DNA from: Bryopsis sp. KO-2023
Lineage: Eukaryota; Chlorophyta; Ulvophyceae; Bryopsidales; Bryopsidaceae
Length of the DNA: 64,000 bases
Assembly: GCA_030272585.1 (NCBI GenBank)
Contig: BSYQ01000005.1
Location: forward strand, 3,534,001-3,598,000
Direction: 5' to 3'
Of this stretch, positions 1-14,089 are shown piece by piece (within the stretch, counting starts at the first letter, position 1; each line of letters starts with the position of its first letter). The translations under genes and the position numbers were made by a program. Below the pieces are notes generated by a model, which was given only the letters and a program-made list of their open reading frames with translations, was not told the DNA's origin and made no database searches.

Positions 1-3340
<3,340 letters not shown>

Positions 3341-4340
3341 TCAGAACCCATGCAGCTTGATGTTGTCTTTTTTCACCAGCTTTGCCTGAACACCACAACA
3401 GCGGCCGAAAAAAAAACAGTCAGCAACCAAATCAATGACAAATTTCAAAATGTTAATAATATATATAACATTTCCAACATGTGTTATAAATATTAAGAAG
3501 GCCCTAAAATACAAAAATGTTTCACAGGAAGCTACACAACCAGCTTTGTATGTTGTATATAAAATACAGAATTGATAAAAAGCCTGTTGAATAATAATAT
3601 GAACCAATGCGGGGTTTCAGGTTTGAAGCCGGACCAGCAAAAGACCAACGGAGTTCGAACGACGAGTTCAGATTTGTTGAAGCGACACATGGGAAGACAG
3701 CCATCGCGAAGTTACGGCAAAAAAAGAAATGCATCGTCTCCCGCGACGGGTGGCCAGCTGTCGTAAACCGAGACGAAACAAATAGAAAGCAGGAAAACTA
3801 CCCCAGTCCAGCGACGAACAGATGAGGTTATCGTCGAGTAAATCTGTCCTCCGCACACGCTTGTGCAATGCTTGCTCAGCAACCCCAGCGAAAAAAAAAC
3901 AGTCTCGCAACACGACTCACTCCACTCATCATCGACAAAAAAAAACTACACCACCCCCATCACGCCCAGACATTTTCCCTGCGTTCGCGTGGTGCGCGAA
4001 AATGACCCCCCCCTCCCCGTAGCTTCGTTGCGATAAACAACCCTACCTCCAACAGAAACTGCGACACGTTCTTGCGGTGGTCTCCTTGCAGCTGAATCAC
4101 CGTTCCCCACTCCGGGTCCTCCACCACGGTGCCGTTGCAACAGAAATCTTTTTTGAGCGCCTTGACGATTTTCTTCTTGTCAAACTTCGTGGGCAGTCCT
4201 TGCACGGTGGTCAAACATTTCCTTCCGTTACGTTTCTGGATGCGGATGTGCACCGCGTCGGAACCTCCGGGGGTGACGGAATCTCTCTCGGCAAGAGGAT
4301 CCAAGCCGCCAAGTTGGGCAATGTCTGTGTTGTCGGTCAT
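3341..4340 (-). CDS. eIF1: translation initiation factor eIF1 (SUI1)
   Basis: eIF1 binds the 40S subunit near the P site and enforces start-codon choice during scanning. There are two exons: 4340-4047 and 3385-3341, with a 661 bp intron. Together they give 112 residues, close to the usual 110-113. Exon 1 holds the SUI1 core with HIRIQKRNGRKCLTTVQG, KALKKDFCCNGTV and VIQLQGDHRKNVSQFL. Exon 2 supplies only the last 14 residues, ending KLHGF as in other eIF1s. The join (GAG, then GCA) keeps the length of known homologues. The ATG at 4340 is favoured because the N-terminus then matches family length; the frame stays open upstream, probably as 5' UTR. Phases agree. Confidence 0.96.
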
Positions 4341-5079
4341 AACCAAACGGGGGGTAGTCCTTACGACAGTGCGAACTTGCACCAAACGAGCAGGAGGTAG
4401 GAAAGAAAGAGAGAAGTCGATAAAATAGAACAAAAAAAAGACAGTAGCTGAGGGGCGCTTGGGTTGCCCTTTTTTTTACGCTGCTACTTTTCGGGTCCTT
4501 TTTTTTTCACCTCCCTATTGATAAAACAAGTGTTTCGAGACAGGGAAAAATATGCGAGCCAATCAACAAACACACATGCATCAGGGGTGGACCTTTTATA
4601 TTTATAAAGGGCGAGGATGGAACTGAGACAGACGGGCGGGAGGGGGTCCTGTCTTCTCGTTCAAAGCGTGGATCGACTCTTTTTCGGAATCGATGGATTC
4701 GTTGTGGGTTCTTTGGCACTTCGTGGTGCCTCCGATTTGATTTTTTTTCTCGATTTTGAGCTCTTGCAACCAAAAAACTGAAACTAATTAAATTAAATCA
4801 CATTAAAAACTACCTCAATGACACAAGGGGTACCAAGAAACAATCCATGAATTGCTTGCTGCCTGTCGACAAATGGACTGACAGGGCCCCCCCCCCTCCA
4901 GGTGAATCCTGCACCATCATGCCAGTAGACAGTGAGATCGTACTCCTTATCCGTCTGACATCGAGTCTTGTAGTGTTTTTTCCCTGCAATACATCAGCAC
5001 CTGGCTTGCGGCTGAACAAAGATGGTGGATGACTGAGCGATAATCCAGTTGGATTGCCAGAAACTGCGACCATTCGACA
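4341..5079. other. intergenic region between eIF1 and the Kunitz gene
   Basis: This is the shared upstream region of two divergent genes, eIF1 (-) and the Kunitz gene (+). A minus-strand frame at 4773-4507 shows no recognisable domain and is not called. I see no clear promoter element. Confidence 0.5.
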
Positions 5080-6652
5080 ATGTACGGCGCTGGGGTGGGC
5101 TTCCTTCTTCTGTGCGTGGCAGTCTTGGTGTCGGCCACAGGTGAAGCGGCACTTGCTAGGAATCGAATAAAAACACTTTTTTCCATGCATTGCAGTCCCT
5201 TGGATCGTTGACCTCACAATTGACCTCCCAGATCAATATACCGTAAATGGGGTAATGTTTGCGCGCATGAACTTTCGCGTGTTTTATTTTTGCGACACTA
5301 ATTTTTGCGATTCAATCAGGTCGCAAAGGGCCCAGGGTTTAGGAACCCAATTTTTGCGACACTAATTTTTGCGATTTTTCCTACTCGCAAAAATTAGTCC
5401 AACGCAGAAATTACCCTATCTACGGTATCAACAAACGAACAAGCCAGAACGTCTCGCGCGGGTGGAAAGTGCACTTCGAGCCGCCCTTTGAAAGAAAAGA
5501 ACTTTCAGCCCCTCGAATTCAACCTCGACGCAACCTTGAGCAATCTTGATTGTATTGCAGAGGACTGCACAAGGGTACCGACAGAAGCAGGAGTATGCGA
5601 GACCTTGCGATTCTTTTTCGACCCGGCGACGAACGACTGCCGGATTTACAGATTTGCTGGATTGGCGTGCGATGATGCACTACCCAACACGTTCAACACG
5701 TTGAAGCACTGCAGGCTCACCTGTCGACCCGACATGTTCTCAGGTATGTGGACGGCGGATGCACGTGGGAAAATCAAAAACGTGCTTTGGGACAAAGCGC
5801 CAGTTGTTGCGACACACCCCAACAACTCAACAGCAAATAGAGATGTCCCTGTGTGTGAATTCCGGTTCACCTAAATGTGGACTTTTGATGGGGACTTTTC
5901 GGTGCCCAAATGTGAAAAAAAACGTGCAATTTTTTTCCCCAACTGTGAATTGTTTGTGAATTTTTCTGGCTTGTAAAATTCATCACAATGACATCATGAA
6001 CCACCAACCTTACAAAAAAGAAATGTATCTCACCCCCCAAGCACTATTCAAAAAATATCCAGCCTATCAACAGCATCAAAACACCCGTTTGTTGTACTGC
6101 AACATCACAATTGTCTCCATGTAATATTGATTGATTAATTGAGTTGTCTCCACGGTTTCTTCAAATCATTAGTCTCACAAATTTTTCAAAATTTCACCAG
6201 CGACCTATCATCCTATTGGGAAAAATGCGAATGATTACCCAAATGTGGATTTTGTGAAGGTCCACCCAAATGTGGATTTTCGCATGAAAAGTTCTCAGGG
6301 ACATCCCTAACAGCAAACGCCCATTTCTCTGGTGTGTTCGTCAACAGAAACTCAATGCTGGGATTCGTTGTGTGCACCTGGGGTGGAATGCTTCCGACAC
6401 TGCACATCTTCTTACGACGATAAAGTGGTGAGCAGTGACGATATGAACCAAGAGACGTGCTGTAGGGGGCCACGATCAGGTTGCGAGCATTTGATATCTC
6501 CTTCCGGGAACCCCCCCACATGCTACACGGATTTGTGCGGCGGCTGTGCCCCGAGATGCTACGACAGCGTCACAAGGGAATTTCTTGGGGAAAGAATGCC
6601 TTATTACGAACAGTGTCACATGGGGAACTCCAACTATGCCAATCTAGCTTAG
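5080..6652 (+). CDS. secreted Kunitz (BPTI-like) domain protein with Cys-rich tail
   Basis: Kunitz domains typically inhibit serine proteases. My model has four exons, 5080-5140, 5196-5242, 5509-5743 and 6348-6652, giving 215 residues in consistent phase. Exon 1 encodes a signal peptide (MYGAGVGFLLLCVAVLVSAT). Exon 3 holds the Kunitz domain, with six Cys in the usual order: DCTRVPTEAGVC, NDCRIYRFAGLAC, LKHCRLTC. The canonical GCxGN loop is altered to LACDD. Exon 4 encodes a further stretch with about 13 Cys and no family I recognise. Two insertions interrupt the gene: one at 5238-5428, whose outer end would supply the exon 2 splice donor, and a hAT-like one at 5838-6309 inside intron 3. Exons 1, 3 and 4 are well supported; the end of exon 2 is the weakest point. 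Confidence 0.75.
5238..5428. mobile_element. MITE-like element with 19 bp terminal inverted repeats
   Basis: The left end ATACCGTAAATGGGGTAAT (5238-5256) matches the right end ATTACCCTATCTACGGTAT (5410-5428) in inverted form with about three mismatches. The interior carries two direct copies of a motif containing TTTTTGCGACACTAAT. It has no coding capacity. A CAA on each side may be a 3 bp target duplication, but that is weak. It lies in intron 2 of the Kunitz gene. Confidence 0.75.
5838..6309. mobile_element. hAT-like MITE, 472 bp, with 8 bp target duplication
   Basis: The terminal inverted repeats are TAGAGATGTCCCTG at the left and the complement of TAGGGATGTCCCTG at the right, differing at one base. 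The sequence ACAGCAAA occurs directly outside both ends (5830-5837 and 6310-6317), an 8 bp duplication as expected for hAT transposases. The interior repeats an AAATGTGGA motif near both ends and has no ORF. It sits inside intron 3 of the Kunitz gene. Confidence 0.88.
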
Positions 6653-7468
6653 GTGGGGATTGCTTCGCTTCTTGTGTCTTCTTGTGTGGAGCTCAGAATA
6701 CGAAAAGAGAAATAGTGTCCATTTAGAGTGATTTCAGTGGGTTTGCCATCACAGGTAATGTAGGTTTCTTTCCATTTGGGCACTTGACCTTGCTGACAAG
6801 CTATTTTGAGTTGGTGTGGGGTTGATGCGAGCATGAGAGTGGTGGAGGGAGGTTTGGTCGGCGTTTTGAGCCATTTGGTTGGGAGAGTAAGGTGTTTAGG
6901 TGATAATACATTTCAGGCGAATAGATCTAGAGAACCTGAGGGTCGAAAGGGGTTGACCTCTCCACAAGCAAATTTTGCGAGTCTAATTCAAATGTAGATA
7001 TGCTTTCATACTTATTCACGGGGAGGATGCCCCCCAAAACATGTGTCACTGTCAACCTCCGAATTTAATAGCCGAATCTTTTTTTTTTTGGTAAGACTGA
7101 CGGATTCGTGGTGTTCATTTGAGATGATACTATGCTGTGGGCTTTCGGAAGTCCATCCGACTAATTCCCCTGAGCAAAAGGCCAGCTCTGCTGTGCCGTT
7201 CCGGTAGACCCCCCCTCAAAAAAATAAAAATAAAAATAAATTGCACAATTTGTTGATATACCCAGCAGGACTTAACTGATAAAAAATAAGTGTAGCTGTA
7301 CATTCCTCTGAAAACCAAAATACAAGAAGGTTCTTCCTCCGTGTTTTCGTGACATCGTTGAACGCTTTGCACAGTGGCAAAAATTCCACCCGAATCCCGA
7401 TGAAATTACAATATCAACAAAAAAAAATACTGAAAAAAGGGATTAAAAAAAGCCAGAGAAAATCAGGC
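6653..7468. other. spacer without recognised gene
   Basis: This stretch lies between the 3' ends of the convergent Kunitz (+) and Kir (-) genes. Short frames are present on both strands but none shows a domain or plausible splicing. Confidence 0.5.
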
Positions 7469-8641
7469 TCACTCGCACATGCTTGTCAGGCTTCCTGAAC
7501 TCACATCCAACCCATTCCTTCTCCTCAGCTTCGGAGCCGGACTAGGTCTGTAACTCTCCTCCGAATTTTTCGACACTCGCGATCCAACCCAAGTCGTCGC
7601 GCCGGTTATTGGAAAGACGTCATCGAACCGCCTGAAGTCCACGATTTTCGACGTCTTTTTAGATAACAAGACGTCGCCGAACTTCACGTTGAACAGAACG
7701 TCGTCGGTGCTGAAGAGCTTGCGGGCGTACAGAGTCTGCAAGCTCTGTTCGTCGGTGGCGGCCATGCTCACCGTGAAACTCCCCCCTTGACGGAGGATCT
7801 CCTCCTCGGTCATGTTGTAGAACGGCGACGTCTCTGTGACGCGATGCGTCAGATTGAAAGAGGGAGCCAGCAGGGGGGGCTCTTCCCAGTCCAGCCTCGT
7901 CCCCGCCCAAACTTTTTCCCCTTCCACGGTATCCAATGGGCGGAAATAACTCACGCGGACCTCCGGGTTCAGAAGGAAATTCCCCCGCGTGTTGCCCACG
8001 CGGAACATCACCGTCGGCTCGCCATTTCGCGTCGTAAACAGCACGTGTTTGCTGAAAACGACCTTCGCAGTGGGGATGCTCGCTTTGGTTACGACGACCC
8101 CCAGGAGGATGGCCGACAGAAAGATCCCCACGAAATGCTCGACGGTGGCGAGTACAAACGCGGCTCTAGTGGCAGGCAGCAGCCCTCCGTAACCGATAGT
8201 CACGAGATGCCCGACAGACAGCCACAAGCACTCCTCGAAAGCTCCCAGGTCCAACCGTTCGCCGACGAAATGCGCTCCGTCGCGCACCAACAGCACCCAA
8301 AACGCCGCAGCGAACAGGAGCGAAAAGAACGTGTAGACAAGAAACACCAGGGCTATCAACGGCAGCCAATTCAACTCCAAGCAGATGTGGTGAAAGTCGT
8401 CTGCCAGGGTGCGGTCGACGCCCAACACCGACCAATGGAAGTTCTTCCCCTTCTTGTTATCGTCGTCGTGCGCCACGTCCACAAGGTTCAGCTTCGAAAA
8501 CTTGCCGCTGGAAATCGCTCGCACCAATTTTCTCGGAAACGTTTCGTCCTTTTGGGGGAAATCGCTCATTTGCGGGTCGAGGAAGCACCGAATAGCTTCG
8601 CAAGCGCTCCCGCTTCTGCGTTTGTCTAGTTTTCTACCCAA
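7469..8641 (-). CDS. inward-rectifier potassium channel (Kir/KirBac family)
   Basis: A single uninterrupted 390-codon frame encodes a two-helix tetrameric K+ channel subunit of the cell membrane. TM1 spans about residues 92-118, the pore helix and filter about 138-155 with TIGYGG at 148-153, and TM2 about 159-184. An IRK-type cytoplasmic beta domain follows at about 190-340, recognisable from VMFRVGNTRGNFLLNPEVRVSY. The N-terminus is about 90 residues with several basic stretches. The filter keeps GYG, but the usual Asp after it in KirBac (GYGD) is Gly here. A plus-strand frame of 280 codons lies opposite; it is a shadow. The lack of introns contrasts with the neighbours and may point to transfer or retroposition; this is inference. 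Confidence 0.93.
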   Translation of the reverse strand: MGRKLDKRRSGSACEAIRCFLDPQMSDFPQKDETFPRKLVRAISSGKFSKLNLVDVAHDDDNKKGKNFHWSVLGVDRTLADDFHHICLELNWLPLIALVFLVYTFFSLLFAAAFWVLLVRDGAHFVGERLDLGAFEECLWLSVGHLVTIGYGGLLPATRAAFVLATVEHFVGIFLSAILLGVVVTKASIPTAKVVFSKHVLFTTRNGEPTVMFRVGNTRGNFLLNPEVRVSYFRPLDTVEGEKVWAGTRLDWEEPPLLAPSFNLTHRVTETSPFYNMTEEEILRQGGSFTVSMAATDEQSLQTLYARKLFSTDDVLFNVKFGDVLLSKKTSKIVDFRRFDDVFPITGATTWVGSRVSKNSEESYRPSPAPKLRRRNGLDVSSGSLTSMCE

Positions 8642-9723
8642 ACCTGAGCGATACTGTGGTATTTTCCTCCGTGGTCCTACAGTTCAACCCCCCAACACCC
8701 ACAAGAGCACCTGCCACCCACGAGGCTGCCAACATATCATGACAAATATTACGTGCGCCTCGTCAGTCCTGACCAGAAACTCTTGGAGGTTCTCCAACAC
8801 GAGCTCTGATTTCTGGTCAGGCCTTGCGTTTCCAAGTTGAAATTCTGCTGGAGAGCCCCTCCACACTTCTGTGGGGTTTGAGAAGGTACATATGCTTTTT
8901 CTGGGTTTTTTTCAGGAATTTTTCGTTGTGAATTGATGCCCACAACAATGCAGATGGTGTTTGGAGGGGATGTCCAGGACCTGGCTGTATTTCTGTGCAG
9001 AGATTCAGGATTTGGTGAGTCGAATGTCTGACGAATGGCGCTCAGGGCACATGAAAGGTTGAGGAAAGAAAGGGGCCACAAACAGAAGCACAGCTTTCTT
9101 TTAACCAAAAGTTGCTGCTTTGGCGACCCAAGAAAACAAATACGCACTGCAACAATCCAGGGTTGCATGTCAGGCTTCCCATTTTGGGCCAAAATGCTAA
9201 AAGCTCCCCCTCGTGCAACACGAACATTTTTTCCCCTATCCTTTCTTTGTTCACAGAACCAAATTTAATTTAAAACTCCTGCAGCCTAGATATTCTTAAA
9301 ACGTTTCATGCAACCCATGCCTCCAACAAGCTTGGCCTTGATCCGTGGCGAGGAGACTGGAATCTCCCAAAAATTATTCCCCATTTTTCAGCTCTTAAAC
9401 CCCTAACTTCAAATATTCAGTCACAAGTTACCCCTTCCCCCCCCCCCCCCCTCCCCCCCAAACAAACTCCCCCCACCCAATTCGAAATGAAAGAAAAAGA
9501 AAAACACTTGCTGCACCCCAGCCACCCCCCCCCTCCCCTCCTTTCAATTTTTTTTTCCTTCAGAAACAGTGGAAACAGGCCCCAACACATCTACACCAGA
9601 ACCGCCAACATTCCTGATAAGCAATAGATATTACTAATGACACAACATACACTCTTTTTTCTTCCCTCAAAAAGAAGGGAGGGGGGTGGCTTGAGGGTCG
9701 GTGGCCATCTCGCAGACTGAGCT
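8642..9723. other. intergenic region upstream of the Kir gene
   Basis: The region contains an 11 bp inverted repeat (CTGACCAGAAA at 8769-8779, its complement at 8810-8820) about 130 bp upstream of the Kir start. It also has poly-C runs around 9436-9460 and 9526-9541. No gene is supported. Confidence 0.5.
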
Positions 9724-12700
9724 CTAGGGAACAACTGCATCCAGAATTTCTGTGGCCAGTTTTTGCATCGGTAAACTGAGAGTCATCAAACTGCATTTCA
9801 ACGGAGCTTCTCCGAGGGCCATTATCCCATCGACATTGTTCACCCTGGTTTGAGCTTGCTTGTTCAGAGCATCTGGAAAGTCAAAACAAAAATCGGGTCA
9901 ATGAAATAATCTCTGAATGGATCGGTTTTTCCCAATTTCTCTTCCGGATTCTCATCAGTTTCACCCTTTGGTTCAACCCCGATTGTAGCCTCTTCTCACG
10001 GAAAACTTATTTTTCTTAGCACATGAACATCTCTGCCTCAGAAAAACGATCAAAACAGGGAGGTCCGGTTCTGATCTCTACATTTTCCGCTTTGATGATT
10101 TTCTAACAATCTGTTTGGACACTCATATAACGTATAATCCCCTGTCCTGGCTAGAAATTTTCAGAATCAGCGAAGGGCGTGGGAGATATCGTTTCAGTTT
10201 CAAATCACAAAATGGGAAAGGGCTTCTGTTCGTCAGGGTGCCTTCTGATGTTTTATCCCTGCAAATCGATATGCAGTGTAAAGATGAAATGGGAGCAATC
10301 AGAAACCTCCATTGAGGAACGATTGGAGGGCAAGTCTGGTGGCCCTATATATATATAGCAGGGTACCAAAGATGCAGCGTCCAAAGGGGAAAGAAGAAAA
10401 CCTTTACCTTTGGCTGCCCGAGCCGCCAATCCCAAGCCTTTCCGGAGAGCATCCTTGGGTCCTAAACCTCGGACGCCCTCGCGCACCATTTTGATCGGAT
10501 TGAAATTGCTCTTTTCGAAAGGGAAATCGTCGCAATCGAAGGTCACCACCACCTCTGCAACCCCCTCATCCCCTGGCAGTTTGGGGAAAACAAAAAAAAA
10601 AAACCCAGAAATAAAACAAACAGCCAGGGTTCTTTTTGAACACCTTTTCTTCGGTCAATAAAATGGTAGGTGGGGTTTAAAAAAAATATCCCACCATCCG
10701 TGAAAGACTGCCTAAACAGTGTTGCAACAACCAATAGCAAAACGAGAAAAATCATGGAGATGCAAAATGCATGAAATCCTCATGTGAATCCCCCTTCCCA
10801 CCTCGTTTCATTCTGACGGTTTTCGACTTCTGTACAGGGTCCTTTCCAGCCATAAATATCCTGAGAGCATCGCACTTTACCACCCCTGCAAAAACTCGAA
10901 CCATCACCTGTTCGTTTCGGCTAGAGGAAGCCAAACTGCCATTATCCCTGTTTGCATCACTGGAACCTGCCCCGTTCTCCACATCCATCCATTCATCCCC
11001 ACTGTTCGCTTTATTTCCCTCCCCAGAAATCACCCCATTCTCAGCCCCTCGGTTTTCCAGCTGCCCGGCATTGTTATTCCCGCTGGCTGACGCAGCCCCC
11101 TCCCCAGCCAGCGACCAAGATCCATCCGTTTCAAACGTTTTTTTCGAGTCGGGGCTTTCGACAGGGGAGGATGGTGCCCTGTCAGACTTGGACACCCGCT
11201 CCTCCGAATTTTCTTGCAATTTTTTGCCCTCATTGGGATTCGAACTCGTGACCCCTCCTGTTTTTGATGCACCCTCTCCGGCATTGTTGGAGTCGGCTTG
11301 CCGGCGGGGGCTTCGCTCCACAGGGAGTAAAGCTTGAGGGTCTGGAATCTTGATGTATTCTGCGGATAGGGAGGAAGCTGGCGCTTCGCCAGGGGAGAAA
11401 ATGGGGGTGGCTTTCGATGGTGCAAACTCGGACAAGCTGAGAGGTCCACCGAATGCATTCAGCATCACTGTGTAGCATTGATCCGGCTGGGATAAAACCT
11501 GAAAAAAAAGAAAAAGAATCGAAACTCAACGAAACCCACTGGTATTGGGTGAATTTTGAACACACCTTTGTAAGTCGATTTTTTGTTCCGTATTGCTCGT
11601 TTTCACAGTGGATGGCTGAAAGCCTCAATTCATGCGGAAGAAATGATTTCGAACCGATCACTCATGGAATGTGCTTTCTTGATTTTGCTCACCATCAAAA
11701 ACCAACTGATAACAAATGTGTGTGTGTGTGTGTCGTGTCATTCCAGGTTCTTTTTACAAGGGACATGGTCAAAACAAACCTCCCATAAGCCGAGCGTGTG
11801 TGTGTGTGTGTTTCCTCACCAGACTGGTAAAAGCTTCGTGAAAATCATCTACAGCAAAGCACACGTTGGGAAAGCAATCCTCAGGGGCTGAATGCGACGT
11901 CATGGAGGAAGCCTCGGGATTCAAATGAGCTTTCGTCGTGGATCCGAAAACTTCGTGCGAAACCCGAACGCCGTCCTCCCCCAAATCCACGTTCAAATCG
12001 TCGACCACATCTTTCATGCTCTCCCTGTCCAGCCCCATTTGCAAACAGACGTTGAGAAAATAAAAAAAGGGAGTAGAAAAATACCTTTCGTCAAGGGTAT
12101 CTGTGCTGGGTTCCCTTTTGAAACAAACATATACGTATATCTTGAATTGAAATTATTTCACACGGGGGCAAAAGAAATTCAGCCCGTTAAAGGAACTGTG
12201 TTTTAGGCTGACTCTGAAAGAAACCATCGTACAATCACAATGACCTTATCTGCCTCTCTACCCGGAAAAGTAAACTAAGAAGAAAATTATTCGTGAACCT
12301 CCAGAAAAAAAAAAAGCGCTGACCAGAATTGCATGGATAATCCCAGAAATGGGAATCGCTTATACAAACAAACAAAGTCCGAAAAAAAAACCCACCCCTC
12401 AATATGCGTGTATACATATAAATGTTCGTACATTTTTTGAATGTGGGGTTTTGTTGCACTGTTGCTAGCAATTGATCCATATGTTTGCAAATTATTAAGG
12501 TGTGCAGAAAACCCTGGAGGGTTCGATTTGCTTACTATCAAAAGTGGAAACCAAATACATTAAAAAATATAAAATATTGAGAGAAAAAAAGAAAAAGAAA
12601 AGCTGCACGGTTTTCCTTGTTATCTAATGTATTTGGTTTCCACATCGAGCAGCTTCCAGCAATCAATGGTGGAAAAAAAAGAAAAACATGCATCAGCCAT

Positions 12701-13489
12701 TACTCATGCATATGAATCCTATGCAGACAGATCATCCCAGTTGGTCCCTGCCTAAATTCCAATTGCCAATTTCCAAAAAGCAACCCCTCTTCCTCACCCG
12801 CAAGCCGCGACGTCCAGTCGATAACGAGTCTGCAGCACCAAGTTAAGCGCCACGGTTTCGCACCATTCCACGTGGTTGAATTTGGCTCCGCCTTTCTGTA
12901 GCTCAATCGGCAGGTTTTCCTCTTTGCGCTTGACAAAGTACGAACGCAGCGCGCGGGCCCGATGGGTGGGAGCGTAAACGAAGAACAGAAGGTCGTCGCC
13001 ACCTTGAAAGCCGCTGCACAGAAACTGCCACCAACAGCCACGATCAAATGCCTTGTTATGCGAAGTTAAACAAACGAGCAGACGCTCAGAATCAACCACC
13101 AGAGGACGAGTGAACGCACTTTGAATCAAAAGCCGCGACCCGAAGTGGAAAAAAAGAGTAACCGACGTAATCCATGGAATTCTGGACGAGGAAACGCGCG
13201 CGCGAAAGGGTCGATGGATACGGTGGCGCCGACGACGTTTTCGTCACTGGGTGGAAAAGTACGAAATGTATCCCCGAGTCTCTCGGACGCGGACCAAATC
13301 ATTCTTATCGACAGGACTCACCACGAAAACGAATGCCTCCCACCACTGCTCCGGCGACCATAACACTTTTTTGGACCCAGCGGGACCCTGGACTCTGCCA
13401 GAAACGAAAAGCTGATAGCTCGGATCGTTCCGCACTTCCGCCAGCAGTCGGAACTGCTCGCGTATTTCCGTCAGTATGGGTTTCAGCAT
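9724..13489 (-). CDS. KIAA0930 (DUF2045) family protein
   Basis: The family is conserved in animals and some protists and has no firm molecular role. Six exons run 13489-13322, 13024-12798, 12024-11820, 11498-10802, 10554-10408 and 9872-9724, giving 530 residues with consistent phases. Family landmarks appear in order: QGGDDLLFFVYAP, HVEWCETVALNLVLQ, FPNVCFAVDDFHEAF, VFAGVVKCDALRIF, VRMKR, and the C-terminal CSLMTLSLPMQKLATEIL. An acidic Ser/Asn/Glu-rich insertion of about 130-150 residues lies before VFAGVV and is absent from the human protein; it is probably disordered. Two GT microsatellites (about 11718-11733 and 11795-11811) lie in intron 3. The 3' end faces the upstream region of the Kir gene. 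Confidence 0.88.
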
Positions 13490-14089
13490 GGTTGTGGATC
13501 CGAAACGAAGCTCGCTTTCCCTTTTCTTTTTTTTCTTCAGCACAAAAGTTTCGAAAATTCACTTGCTGCGCCTTTCGTTGATGGTTGACATCGAGAAAGA
13601 AAGAAGTGACTGTGAGTAATCGTGTTTGATTTCACTCAGGAAAATTTGAAGTTCAGGTTTCACTCAAGTTCCATGTTCTGCCCAACTGAGTGCTGGTTCG
13701 AAGCTCGTTTTTCTATCACGTGGCCTTGCAGCTGCTTAGATCAGGGATGGACAAAAATGTTGCTTGGGTCGTTTCTTTAAGCAAACGATATCAGCCAATT
13801 GCCTTATTAAACTGATTAAACTTGTTATGGACAGTGGGAGACCCCCAACAGCACAAGCATCTCTTTTAAACTATAGCCATGGGCAAAAACCAACCAGTCC
13901 CTACAAAGACATCAAATGTTAACACACCCCACTGCATCACCCCCCGACTTTTTCTTCGTGTTTCGACAACCCCCCTTCCCCCCATCTCCCCCGCAACAAG
14001 AAAACTACATCAAATCCCCACTGGATGTCTCTTTTTTTTTTCTTGCTTGGTGCAAGAAAATTAAAAAACAAACAAAAACCAACGATGCA
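13490..14089. other. intergenic region between two same-strand genes
   Basis: This is the upstream region of the KIAA0930-like gene and the downstream region of the Tat-SF1-like gene, both on the minus strand. No further gene is supported. Confidence 0.5.

Noticed and set aside
7787..8629. 280-codon plus-strand frame opposite the Kir channel
   Set aside because: Exact antisense of a well-supported channel gene, with low-complexity His/Gln/Arg composition and no domain.
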